Source: Pseudomonas sp. ACN8
GTDB taxonomy: Bacteria > Pseudomonadota > Gammaproteobacteria > Pseudomonadales > Pseudomonadaceae
Assembly: GCF_002303925.1 (NCBI RefSeq)
Contig: NZ_MRCS01000010.1
Span: 82,273-146,272, forward strand
Reading direction: 5' to 3'
Length of the DNA: 64,000 nucleotides
Made by a program: the position numbers and the translations under genes. This document shows, in pieces, positions 47,784 to 56,276 of this stretch (positions are counted from its first letter, which is position 1; every line of letters begins with the position of its first letter). A model generated the notes under the pieces. The model worked only from the letters and a program-made list of their open reading frames with translations. It was not told where the DNA came from and searched no databases.

Positions 47784-47813
47784 CTGACACCGGGGGAGTG
47801 TCAGATTTTTTTG
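47784..47813 (+). terminator. terminator-like hairpin at the edge of IS66 relic copy 2
   Basis: CTGACAC / GTGTCAG with a 7-nt loop is followed by ATTTTTTT. Its right arm and T-run belong to the 197-bp repeat; the left arm is absent at copy 1. No plus-strand gene ends here. Confidence 0.6.
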
Positions 47814-47990
47814 AGTGCGAACCGGTAACGGCCTGCCGTCAGCCAGACCTCCAGTTCATCACGTTGGTCTGATGAATCGACCCCGGCCATGATCTGCCTC
47901 GAATTCCCACACTCACACGGCATTGGCAAAGTGAACTGGCCGATCGAAAGCGCGACTGCCTGCGCGAGCTTTCTTCGAGATCTGTTGCGA
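47794..47990 (+). mobile_element. IS66-family relic: end of tnpA (copy 2)
   Basis: This copy matches 45047-45243 over 197 bp without an indel, with only scattered substitutions. It encodes the same TnpA C-terminus (MICLEFPHSHGIGKVNWPIE). It breaks just before the tnpA stop, so no tnpB start follows. With copy 1 it brackets Ig-like gene B as direct repeats. Confidence 0.85.
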
Positions 47991-48322
47991 GTATCCGACC
48001 GTGGTGGTGGCTTGGCGACACGCCTGGAGTCCGCACAATACGACCAAAAGCAAGAAACACTCGTAACTTAATGTCTTGCGAGTGTTGACCAAGCAAACTT
48101 CAAAACAAAAAACAACAATAGAAATATCAAGCAGCACTCAACTGCAAAAGAACTGACGGGCCGGAACGGAAAACATGTTCAATGCTGCAAAAAATATTTT
48201 ATATACAAAATAATCACGTATCTGAACCTTTCAAGACTTGTCTCAAAAAAACGGTGAGGAATTGCTAACACCCGGGTTACCGGTTAAAAATCACCGACCT
48301 CGTCTCACCCAGTGGCCGCACA

Positions 48323-48958
48323 ATGAATAAGCAGATTGTAATAATCGATGACCATCCAGTCGTCCGCATGGCCGTTCGCTGCTTGCTGGAGGATGAGGGT
48401 TACACGATTGTGGGTGAAGCGGAAAACGGAACGGATGCTCTGGCCCTCATCCATGAACATCAGCCAGGAACAGTGATTCTCGACATAGGGCTGCCAAAGG
48501 TTGATGGGCTGACGGTCATCAGCCGCCTGGCAGCCCAGCGCATGCCAGTAAAAATCATTGTGTTGACCGCTCAAGTCTCCACTCACATAGCGATACGCTG
48601 TATGGAAGCCGGTGCCCATGGCTTCGTCAACAAGCATGACGACCTGTGCGAACTGGTCAGCGCCATCCGGGCGGTAGGCAGTGGATACAGTTATTTTCCT
48701 GATCGGGCTTTTTGTCTGACCCGCCGTGAAGGGGGCAAGGATCGGGACGAAGAACTACTCAAAACACTCTCCGTTCGCGAACTGGGAGTGCTGCAACAAC
48801 TGGCCCAGGGGCTGAGTAATAAACAGATTGCCGAACGTCTGTCGCTCAGCAGCAAGACCGTTAGTACCTACAAGACCCGATTGCTGGTCAAACTCAATGC
48901 GAACAACCTGCTAGAACTTTATGACCTGGCAAAACGCAACAGACTGGCAGAGCCCTGA
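48323..48958 (+). CDS. BvgA/NarL-type response regulator
   Basis: The 211-residue regulator has an N-terminal receiver domain (IVIIDDHPVVRMAVRCLL; phospho-acceptor Asp54 in VILDIGLPK; Lys in VNKHDD) and a C-terminal LuxR-type helix-turn-helix (LSVRELGVLQQLAQGLSNKQ through KTVSTYKTRLL). Domain order and wording resemble BvgA/EvgA, whose partner kinases have the same layout as the hybrid kinase at 56277. No clear ribosome-binding site is seen. The upstream DNA is strikingly AT-rich. Pairing with the 56277 kinase is inference. Confidence 0.88.
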   Translation: MNKQIVIIDDHPVVRMAVRCLLEDEGYTIVGEAENGTDALALIHEHQPGTVILDIGLPKVDGLTVISRLAAQRMPVKIIVLTAQVSTHIAIRCMEAGAHGFVNKHDDLCELVSAIRAVGSGYSYFPDRAFCLTRREGGKDRDEELLKTLSVRELGVLQQLAQGLSNKQIAERLSLSSKTVSTYKTRLLVKLNANNLLELYDLAKRNRLAEP

Positions 48959-49161
48959 CCATATATTGACAATCGAGCTCAGTTAATCAGGGCGAAATTT
49001 CGGACAACATTCGCAGCACAGTCAAAGTAGTTGAAAACAAAAAAGTGTAACTCTGGAGCACAAATAACTTCCCTGGACGCCGTTGATGATTACCCGGCCG
49101 ATGGTTAGTCGTGCCCGGAAAAACTGTGCTCACGAACACAAGTGGCAAGGAACATAAATAA

Positions 49162-49536
49162 ATGACCCCCGGTAGTGCATTGTTCTGTTTGGCGTTGAAT
49201 ATTTATCATGAAGCCCGCGGGGAGCCTAAATCCGGGCAAATTGCGGTGGCCATGGTAACCATGAACCGTGCTGAATGGGTACCCGGTAAGGTCTGCCAAG
49301 TGGTTTATGAGCGCGGGCAGTTTTCCTGGACAGATTCAAAACGCAACAAGACTCCGCGGGAGCCTCAAGCCTGGAAAAAAGCCCAGGCCGTCGCCAGGGG
49401 CGTGATCGATGGCGAGCACCCTGACATTACCCAAGGGGCTACGCATTTTCATGCCAAGCGGGTTCGACCGCTCTGGACTCAGCGTTTGGAAAAAACCGTG
49501 CGTATCGGCGATCACATCTTCTATACGCAGAGATAG
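49162..49536 (+). CDS. SleB-like cell-wall hydrolase
   Basis: The 124-residue protein matches the Hydrolase_2/SleB family of peptidoglycan-cleaving enzymes. Motifs seen are LALNIYHEARGEPKSGQIAV (catalytic Glu region), QFSWT, GATHFHA and IGDHIFY. No signal peptide precedes the domain and a stop lies just upstream of the ATG, so export by Sec is not supported. It lies between two regulators in the adhesin island and may locally open the wall. Confidence 0.85.
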   Translation: MTPGSALFCLALNIYHEARGEPKSGQIAVAMVTMNRAEWVPGKVCQVVYERGQFSWTDSKRNKTPREPQAWKKAQAVARGVIDGEHPDITQGATHFHAKRVRPLWTQRLEKTVRIGDHIFYTQR

Positions 49537-49554
49537 GCAATTTCGAGCGACTGC

Positions 49555-50250
49555 TCAAATGTCCTTGAGGTCCAGGTGCAGCTTGAACAATTCGGTATCC
49601 GTGCGCACATTCAACTTGCGCAGTGCAGCCTGCTTCTGTCCGCTGATGGTTTTTCGACTGCGTAGAAACTTGATCGCGATCTGAGAAACCGACATCCCCT
49701 CCAGACAACAACGCAACACCTCACGCTCTTTGGGTGAGAGTGCCGGATAGTTGACCAGCATACCGATGTTTTCCCCTGCCTCCCCAGCTTCGGGGATCGC
49801 CGTTGGCATCTTGGGAGTCGAGTCCAGTTCCGCGGCCATCGATGGCGAAAGGTACAAGCGATCCAGCGCCACCGTACGAATTGCTCGCAACAGTTCTTCG
49901 GTATCCTGGGACTTACCGAAAAAGCCATTGGCGCCAGCACGAATGGCCATGTTGACCGTCGCCGGTCGTTCCACGGAGGAAAAAATAAGGATGCGCAGCT
50001 CTGGGTAATGGCTACGCAACAACTGGATCAAGCGCAGGCCGTCCAGCTCGCCATCGCGCAATTGATAATCCAGAACCAGCAGATTGGCTTTTTCACCACG
50101 CAACGCCTCTACCAGCTCTGCGCTTCCAGAGTAAACCCCGACCACCTTGAAGTCCGACTCGGTGGAAAGTCGGACTTTCAGCGCTTCTCGTATCAGAGCG
50201 TGATCATCGACCAGAACGATTCGCAGAGGGGAAACGACCGACCACTTCAT
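49555..50250 (-). CDS. RcsB-like LuxR-family response regulator
   Basis: The 231-residue regulator has a receiver domain with the acidic pair Asp15-Asp16 and phospho-acceptor Asp61 (LLVLDYQLRDGELDG), then a linker and a C-terminal helix-turn-helix (LSPKEREVLRCCLEGMSVSQ, RSRKTISGQKQAALRKL). The latter resembles RcsB. GGAG lies 8 nt before the ATG. It converges with the hydrolase gene (18-nt gap) and is divergent from the secretion operon, which it may control. Confidence 0.87.
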   Translation of the reverse strand: MKWSVVSPLRIVLVDDHALIREALKVRLSTESDFKVVGVYSGSAELVEALRGEKANLLVLDYQLRDGELDGLRLIQLLRSHYPELRILIFSSVERPATVNMAIRAGANGFFGKSQDTEELLRAIRTVALDRLYLSPSMAAELDSTPKMPTAIPEAGEAGENIGMLVNYPALSPKEREVLRCCLEGMSVSQIAIKFLRSRKTISGQKQAALRKLNVRTDTELFKLHLDLKDI

Positions 50251-50684
50251 TCTTAGGACTCCACAGCACTGATATTCGGAATTTTCCTACAGCCCTTGCT
50301 TGCTCGCTGCACCTTATCCTAAGTGCCGACTGAAAGAAAACTGCAAAAAGCTTTTCCTATGCACCCGATTAGAACAAGTCATTCGATTTGTTATCCCTGA
50401 CGGCGATCGTCCGTTTTTCAGTGGGTTACGGACATTTACCAAGCCTGAAAAACGCCCGCTGGGCCATTGCGTGCCTTGTTCGGTCGACTCGCTTCATGCT
50501 CAAGAAGCGGTATTCGTCCCAATGGCTTTTGGGACAAGTCTCGTTCACACCTGTCCCCTCGCTGATCAGAATTATCCCAATGATCGGGAGACGTTTTGCA
50601 GCTTGCGGCCTCACTCCAGTGCCCTCCACTCCCCGCCGATACTTTTCGACAAGCTCGCCACGAGGCGGGCCAGGACTCAATTTG
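50251..50684. other. long leader between the RcsB-like regulator and the secretion operon
   Basis: This 434-nt region separates divergent genes and should contain both promoters. A 7-bp hairpin GTCCCAA/TTGGGAC lies at 50516-50535. An open frame continues upstream of the ATPase start, but its codons do not look like coding sequence or a LapB N-terminus. Confidence 0.6.
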
Positions 50685-53060
50685 ATGGCTACTCAAAGTA
50701 CGTCCGCCGCAGCAAGCGTGGACGAGCAGGCGATACCTGCGCCGCAAACACAGATTCAGGACACTCTGCTGCAGAGCGTGTCCTGGATCTGTGATCACTA
50801 TGCTCTGGGAAAATCACCTCAGGCGTTGACCGCCGGATTGCCTAAAGTCGGCTTGCTCACGCCTTCGCTGGCCATGCGCAGCCTGAGCAATGCCGGGCTG
50901 ACCGCGGGAATGGTCGAGCGCTCCGCCAAGGCTTTGCCCAAGCAACTGATGCCCATCATTCTGCTGCGCAAGGATCGAGGCGGCTGCATTTTGCTGGGGC
51001 ATCGCCCTGATCCTGACGCAGAAGACAAACGCGCCTGGTTGTACCAGTTGGTTCTGCCTGAGATCAGCAATGAGCCAGTAGAAATCGGCCAGGCCGAGAT
51101 GGACGAGATGTACACCGGTTTCGCCATTCTCATGAAGCCGACGGCCAAGGTCGATGCACGCGCCGGCGATGAAACCCCGCAAGCCGCCGGCCATTGGCTG
51201 TTCTCCACGCTATGGCGCTACCGTCGTTATTACCGCAGCGCAGCGATTGCCGCCGTACTGATCAACGTACTGGCACTGGCCAGCATTTTCTTCACCATGA
51301 ACGTCTACGACCGCGTTGTGCCGAACCAGGCATTCATCACGCTCTGGTCATTGGCAATCGGTGTGGTCGTGGCCATGGTGTTCGAGGCCATCGCCCGTTA
51401 TGTGCGGGCGCACTTGCTGGACCTTGCCGGAAAAAAAGCCGATCTGGTGCTGGGCACGATGCTGTTTCGACAAGCCCTCTCGATCCAGATGGAGCACAAG
51501 CCAGCTTCCTCCGGTTCATTTGCCAACCAGTTGCGCGAATTCGAATCCGTTCGTGACTTCGCCACTTCGGCGACCCTGGCAACCATTTCCGATCTGCCCT
51601 TCGTGTTGCTGTTCGTGGGTGTGATTTTCGCTGTGGGTGGTCCTTTGGGCTGGGTGCCGTTGCTGCTGATTCCGCTGATCCTGATCATCAGCGTGGCAAT
51701 CCAGTGGCCGCTGGCCCGCACCATGAAGGAAAACCTGCGAGAGTCTTCTCTCAAGCAAGGCGTGCTGATCGAGTCCGTGGAAGGCCTGGAAACCCTCAAG
51801 GCAACCGGCGGTGAGGCTTACATGCAGCGACGCTGGGAAACCTTCAGCGCATTGGCTGCCAACACCTCGATGAAGTCGCGCGAACTGTCCAGCATGGCAT
51901 CCGGCTCGGTCGCGTTCCTGCAACAGATCCAGACCGTGGCGCTGATCGTCATCGGTGTCTACCTGATCGACGCCGGTGATCTGACCATGGGTGCGCTGAT
52001 CGCTACCGTGATGCTCGCCGGTCGCGCCACCGCGCCGTTGAGCCAGGTCGTCGGGCTTGCCTTGCGCTACCAGCAAGCCAAGGCAGCGATGAGCTCGCTC
52101 AATGGTCTGATGGAGATGCCGGTCGATCGAGACGTCACTCGCGAGTATCTGGCCAAGCCAACGATCAGTGGCCAACTGAGCCTCAAGGACGTTGGTTTTG
52201 CCTACCCCGCCCCGCCCATGCAGCCCAACCCACCCGTGCTGCAAGGCATCAATCTGTCGATCAAGCCAGGTGAGCGCGTGGCCATCCTGGGGCGTATCGG
52301 CAGTGGCAAATCTACCCTGCTACGGGTGATGGCGCGTCTGTACCTGCCGGTGAACGGACAGATGTTCACCGATGGCCTGGACGTCAACCAGATCGACCCG
52401 GCGGACTGGCGTAAAGCGGTTGGTTACGTCGGTCAGGAAGCGCGCCTGTTCTACGGCACGCTGCGGGAAAACGTCATGATCGGCAAACCTGAAGCCACGC
52501 CCGAAGAGTTCCTGCGGGTACTGCGACTGACAGGCCTGGACCACGTCGCCGCGCGTCATCCCAAAGGCATCAACCTGCCCATCGGTGAAATGGGGGAAGG
52601 TTTGTCGGGCGGCCAGCGTCAACTGGTGTCCCTGGCTCGCAGCCTGCTGGCGCGCCCCAGTCTGTTGTTGCTGGATGAACCCACCAGCGCAATGGACGGG
52701 CAGACCGAAACGCAATTTCTCGAGCATCTCAAGCGCGCCACTGAAGGCCAGACCCTGGTGGTGGTCACCCACCGTCCTTCGCTCCTCGCATTGGTAGATC
52801 GGATCATCATCGTCGATGACGGCAAGGTCACCGCCGACGGCCCCAAGGACAAGATCCTCGAAGCCTTGAGTGGCAAGCCTGCCAAGGACATGGATAAAGC
52901 CGCTGCCACGGCAACGGCCAAACCTCGCACCAACGTGAAGATCGGCCCGGCCCGTCCTGTGCCTGCAGCCGTTACCGCAACGCCTGGAGCCATCAGCGAA
53001 AGCGATGCCTCGGCGCAGAGCGCCAATCCCCCGGAACAATCTGCGGTGACTAAACAATGA
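50685..53060 (+). CDS. type I secretion system permease/ATPase (LapB/RtxB family)
   Basis: The 791-residue inner-membrane ABC exporter powers secretion of large adhesins. A degenerate C39-like domain (about residues 30-170) lacks an evident catalytic Cys/His pair. A six-helix membrane domain (about 185-470) follows. The ATPase has Walker A GRIGSGKS (536-543), signature LSGGQRQ (640-646) and Walker B LLLLDEPTSAMDG. The ATG at 50685 has AGGA 9 nt upstream. A C-terminal Ala/Pro-rich tail of about 75 residues is longer than in typical LapB. Its stop overlaps the next start (ATGA). Confidence 0.93.
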   Translation: MATQSTSAAASVDEQAIPAPQTQIQDTLLQSVSWICDHYALGKSPQALTAGLPKVGLLTPSLAMRSLSNAGLTAGMVERSAKALPKQLMPIILLRKDRGGCILLGHRPDPDAEDKRAWLYQLVLPEISNEPVEIGQAEMDEMYTGFAILMKPTAKVDARAGDETPQAAGHWLFSTLWRYRRYYRSAAIAAVLINVLALASIFFTMNVYDRVVPNQAFITLWSLAIGVVVAMVFEAIARYVRAHLLDLAGKKADLVLGTMLFRQALSIQMEHKPASSGSFANQLREFESVRDFATSATLATISDLPFVLLFVGVIFAVGGPLGWVPLLLIPLILIISVAIQWPLARTMKENLRESSLKQGVLIESVEGLETLKATGGEAYMQRRWETFSALAANTSMKSRELSSMASGSVAFLQQIQTVALIVIGVYLIDAGDLTMGALIATVMLAGRATAPLSQVVGLALRYQQAKAAMSSLNGLMEMPVDRDVTREYLAKPTISGQLSLKDVGFAYPAPPMQPNPPVLQGINLSIKPGERVAILGRIGSGKSTLLRVMARLYLPVNGQMFTDGLDVNQIDPADWRKAVGYVGQEARLFYGTLRENVMIGKPEATPEEFLRVLRLTGLDHVAARHPKGINLPIGEMGEGLSGGQRQLVSLARSLLARPSLLLLDEPTSAMDGQTETQFLEHLKRATEGQTLVVVTHRPSLLALVDRIIIVDDGKVTADGPKDKILEALSGKPAKDMDKAAATATAKPRTNVKIGPARPVPAAVTATPGAISESDASAQSANPPEQSAVTKQ

Positions 53061-54301
53061 TCAAGAAAATATTCGGCCGGGGCGAGAGCGCACCGGCTTT
53101 GATGCCCGGCGACGCGGCATTCATGAACGATGTTCAGGAGTCGCTGCTGGCCCAGACCACACCGGGTTCCAGGCTTGTCCTCCAACTGATTGCCGCCGTG
53201 CTGATCGGTGGTTTGGTCTGGGCCTATTTCGCTCGCGTCGAAGAGATCACCCTCGGTGAAGCGAAGATCATTTCGAAGAGTCGTGAACAGGTCATACAAA
53301 GCCTCGAAGGCGGCATTCTTGCCGAGATGAATGTGCGCGAAGGCGACATCGTGGAGAAGGATCAGGTATTACTCAAAATCGACCCGACCCGGGCCCAGGC
53401 CAGCTATCGCGAAACCCTGTCCAAGGTGATCGGCCTCAAGGCCAGCATCACCCGACTACGGGCCGAAGCGTACCAGCAGCCGCTGGAGTTCGACGAAATG
53501 GTCATGAGCGATCCGGCCGTGGTCCTGCAGGAACAACAAGCCTACAAAGCACGCAAGAGTGCCCTGGACGAGAGCATCGCGTCCCTGCAACGCAGCTATG
53601 CCTTGTCGGCCCGCGAAATCCAGTTGGCCGAGCCGCTGGCAGCCAAGGGGCTCATGTCCGAGGTCGAAATCCTGCGCATGCGGCGTTCGGCCAACGAGAT
53701 CAAATCGCAGATCGTCGAGCGGATCAACCGCTACCAGGCGGAGGCCAACTCGGAATTGGCCAAGTTCGAACTGGAGCTGTCGCAGACCAGCGAGAACCTG
53801 GTGGGACGTGCCGATGTGGTCGAACGCACCACCATCAATGCTCCCGTGCGCGGCACGGTGAAGAACGTACGGGTCAATACCCGTGGCGGAGTGATCCAGC
53901 CCGGCGAGCACATTCTGGAAATCGTCCCCCTGGAGGACCAACTGTTGGTCGAGGGCAAGATTCGCCCCGCCGATGTAGCGTTCTTGCGCCCCGGCCTACC
54001 CGCGACAGTGAAGATCACGGCCTATGACTACGCCATTTATGGCGGTCTCAAAGGACAAGTCGAGCACATCAGCCCCGATACCCTGAAAGACGATCAAAAA
54101 GCGGCGGCCGGACGGCCTGACGACACCTATTACCGGGTGCTGGTCCTGACCGACAGCAGCACCCTGGAAGCAGGTGGCCGGTCATTGCCGATCATTCCCG
54201 GAATGGTCGCCTCGGTGGAGGTGCGCACCGGTGAAAAAACCATTCTCGACTACCTGCTCAAGCCCGTGCTCAAGGCACGTGAAGCTTTCCGGGAGCGCTA
54301 G
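53057..54301 (+). CDS. type I secretion membrane-fusion protein (HlyD/LapC family)
   Basis: The 414-residue periplasmic adaptor has one membrane helix (VLQLIAAVLIGGLVWAYF, residues 41-58). A lipoyl/beta-barrel region (EGGILAEMNVREGDIVEKDQ) and long coiled-coil helices (about 115-270) follow, and the typical C-terminal barrel has the stretch IIPGMVASVEVRTGEKTILDYLL. It overlaps the ATPase gene by 4 nt and is 1 nt from the outer-membrane gene. Confidence 0.94.
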   Translation: MIKKIFGRGESAPALMPGDAAFMNDVQESLLAQTTPGSRLVLQLIAAVLIGGLVWAYFARVEEITLGEAKIISKSREQVIQSLEGGILAEMNVREGDIVEKDQVLLKIDPTRAQASYRETLSKVIGLKASITRLRAEAYQQPLEFDEMVMSDPAVVLQEQQAYKARKSALDESIASLQRSYALSAREIQLAEPLAAKGLMSEVEILRMRRSANEIKSQIVERINRYQAEANSELAKFELELSQTSENLVGRADVVERTTINAPVRGTVKNVRVNTRGGVIQPGEHILEIVPLEDQLLVEGKIRPADVAFLRPGLPATVKITAYDYAIYGGLKGQVEHISPDTLKDDQKAAAGRPDDTYYRVLVLTDSSTLEAGGRSLPIIPGMVASVEVRTGEKTILDYLLKPVLKAREAFRER

Positions 54302-54302
54302 G

Positions 54303-56096
54303 ATGAACGTCTCGAATAACCACCGTTTTCCGTTCGCCTCGGCAGCCTTGCTGGTCTCTTCCTGTCTGCTAGGGGGATTGAGCTGCGGCCTTGCCCTGGC
54401 TGAAGAGTTGCCGAGCTTTACCCGTGTCACGCCAGCACAACCCGCGGCGACGGCCACGGCGCGGCGCGAGGGGGGCTTAGTGGAGTTCCAATCTGCATCG
54501 ACACCCAAAACCACCCCCGTACGCCCGTCACCATCGGCGGCCGGCCGGACATCACAACCCCAAGTCACGCAGGCCCTGGTACAGCCGCGCACGGCGCGCC
54601 AACCTGCCGCGCCAGTCTCGACCAAACACAAGAAAGACGAACTGCTCAACTTCACCCCGACCACGTCGAGCGTGGCGGCCAATGCCATCCCTGCGCCACG
54701 GCCGGCCAGTACGCCGGCGGTCACGGCTCCAGTCACGGCTCCAGGCGCGGCAAAACCGCCCACCACGTCCAGTGTTGCGCGCGCCGCGGAACAACAGGTC
54801 CATAGTGTTTCAGCGTTGTCCCTGGCAGCATTGCCGCCCCGTATAGCCGCTCGTCGCGGGGAAGGCAACACCATCCTCGGACCGTCCGAGTTTGAATTGC
54901 GCGACATATTCAATCGCGCCGTGGAGGCAGCCATCGATCGGGCCCCGACGATCGAGCGCGCCAAGGCCGAACAACAAGCCACCGAAGAAGACATCGCTGA
55001 AGCCCGCGGGCAACGCTATCCACAAGTGGATGTCGGTACGCAGACCTCTCCGGTGAAGTTCGGCAAAGGCTCCGATGAGGACTCTGGCAGCGGCGGCATC
55101 AATCTGGCCGTGACCACGCCGGTTTATGACTGGGGGCGCATTCGCAACACCATCGACAGCCGCAAGCACTTGTCCAAAGCCGCCGATGAAAGCCTTGAGG
55201 CTGAAAAGGAAACCCTCGGCTACGAGGTGGTCACCACAATGATCGAGCTGGGCAAACAGCGCATCATCGTCGACCTCAGCCAGCAGTTCGCCGACCGCAT
55301 GAGTGAATTGGTGAAGATGCTCGCCGGCATTGTCGCCGTCGACCAGGGACGCTCCAGCGAGCTGACCCAGGCCAAGGCGCGTTTGCTGCAGGCACAGGCT
55401 TTGCGCGACTCGGCCAATGCCAAGGCCCGGGACGCCGAAATCACCTTGAGCAAACTGGTGGGCGAACGCCCGGTGGCGATTCCGCGAACCAAGGAATGGA
55501 ACATTCGGCTGGCGAACCTCGACCTTCTGCTCGACGATGCCAAGGAGCACCCGACCATTCGCCAGTCCATCGCTGAAACGGAGTCGGCCGAGTTGCAAGC
55601 CAAAGCCGTGCGCGCAGGCGGGTTGCCGCAGTTGAACTGGGTGGTCAGCAAAAGTACCGCTGAAGACTCGCTCGGCCGCGAACAGCCATGGCAAACCAAT
55701 CTTTCGATGACCTGGGGGGCGTTTCGCGGCGGCTCCACTCGCGCCGCCGAACGTGCGGCCCTGCAACGCGCCGAAGCCAGCCGCTTCGAAACCGATCAGC
55801 AGCGCCGCGACCTGGAGTTCCGCATCCGCACCGCCGATCACGATGCCCGCACCTTGCTCGAGCGTTCAGAGCTTTATCGTGAGCTGTCGGTGGAATCCAG
55901 CCGCATCCGCGAGGACTTTTTCCAGCAATGGCACCATCTGGGCCGACGGACGCTGCTGGATGTGCTGACCGCCGAGAACGAGCACTACGGCAATCAGGTC
56001 AACGAAATCAACAATCGCTTCGACGGCTACCAGGCGATTTTCCGACAGTATGCGGGGGCCGGTACACTGGCTCGCTGGTTGCGCACCGGCAGTTGA
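54303..56096 (+). CDS. TolC-family outer-membrane protein (LapE-like) with Pro/Ala-rich extension
   Basis: The 597-residue protein has a Sec signal peptide (to about ...CGLALA). It then has an unusual Ala/Pro/Thr-rich region of about 160 residues before the TolC-type helical barrel domain (about 200-597; DIFNRAVEAAIDRAPTIERA onward). The barrel part ends WHHLGRRTLLDVLTAENEHY and resembles LapE. It completes the ATPase-adaptor-channel operon. A GCCGCGTC/GACGCGGC hairpin follows the stop (56099-56121). Confidence 0.9.
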   Translation: MNVSNNHRFPFASAALLVSSCLLGGLSCGLALAEELPSFTRVTPAQPAATATARREGGLVEFQSASTPKTTPVRPSPSAAGRTSQPQVTQALVQPRTARQPAAPVSTKHKKDELLNFTPTTSSVAANAIPAPRPASTPAVTAPVTAPGAAKPPTTSSVARAAEQQVHSVSALSLAALPPRIAARRGEGNTILGPSEFELRDIFNRAVEAAIDRAPTIERAKAEQQATEEDIAEARGQRYPQVDVGTQTSPVKFGKGSDEDSGSGGINLAVTTPVYDWGRIRNTIDSRKHLSKAADESLEAEKETLGYEVVTTMIELGKQRIIVDLSQQFADRMSELVKMLAGIVAVDQGRSSELTQAKARLLQAQALRDSANAKARDAEITLSKLVGERPVAIPRTKEWNIRLANLDLLLDDAKEHPTIRQSIAETESAELQAKAVRAGGLPQLNWVVSKSTAEDSLGREQPWQTNLSMTWGAFRGGSTRAAERAALQRAEASRFETDQQRRDLEFRIRTADHDARTLLERSELYRELSVESSRIREDFFQQWHHLGRRTLLDVLTAENEHYGNQVNEINNRFDGYQAIFRQYAGAGTLARWLRTGS

Positions 56097-56276
56097 GTGC
56101 CGCGTCATTAAAAGACGCGGCCTCTGGCCGTCGGGGAGGAGAGGGGGGATCGGCGCATCGGACGCCAAGACAAGATCGCACAAGGTTGCTAGATTCATCA
56201 GCGTAGTGCCCGTGGCCCCCCCAGGACCTATCTTCAACGGGCTTGATCGTCAGTGCTCTCTACGGAACGGAACGCC

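Larger units (their letters stand above)
47566..48322. other. gap between Ig-like gene B and the BvgA-like regulator
   Basis: This 757-nt stretch contains the upstream region of gene B, a terminator-like hairpin (47784-47813), the second IS66 relic (47794-47990), an inverted repeat AACACTCG/CGAGTGTT (48056-48086) and a very AT-rich segment (about 48080-48260) before the regulator. No intact gene is seen. Confidence 0.7.

Noticed and set aside
50388..50684. N-terminal extension of the exporter ATPase to 50388
   Set aside because: The extra 99 codons do not resemble LapB/RtxB N-termini. The ATG at 50685 has a ribosome-binding site and gives a normal start.
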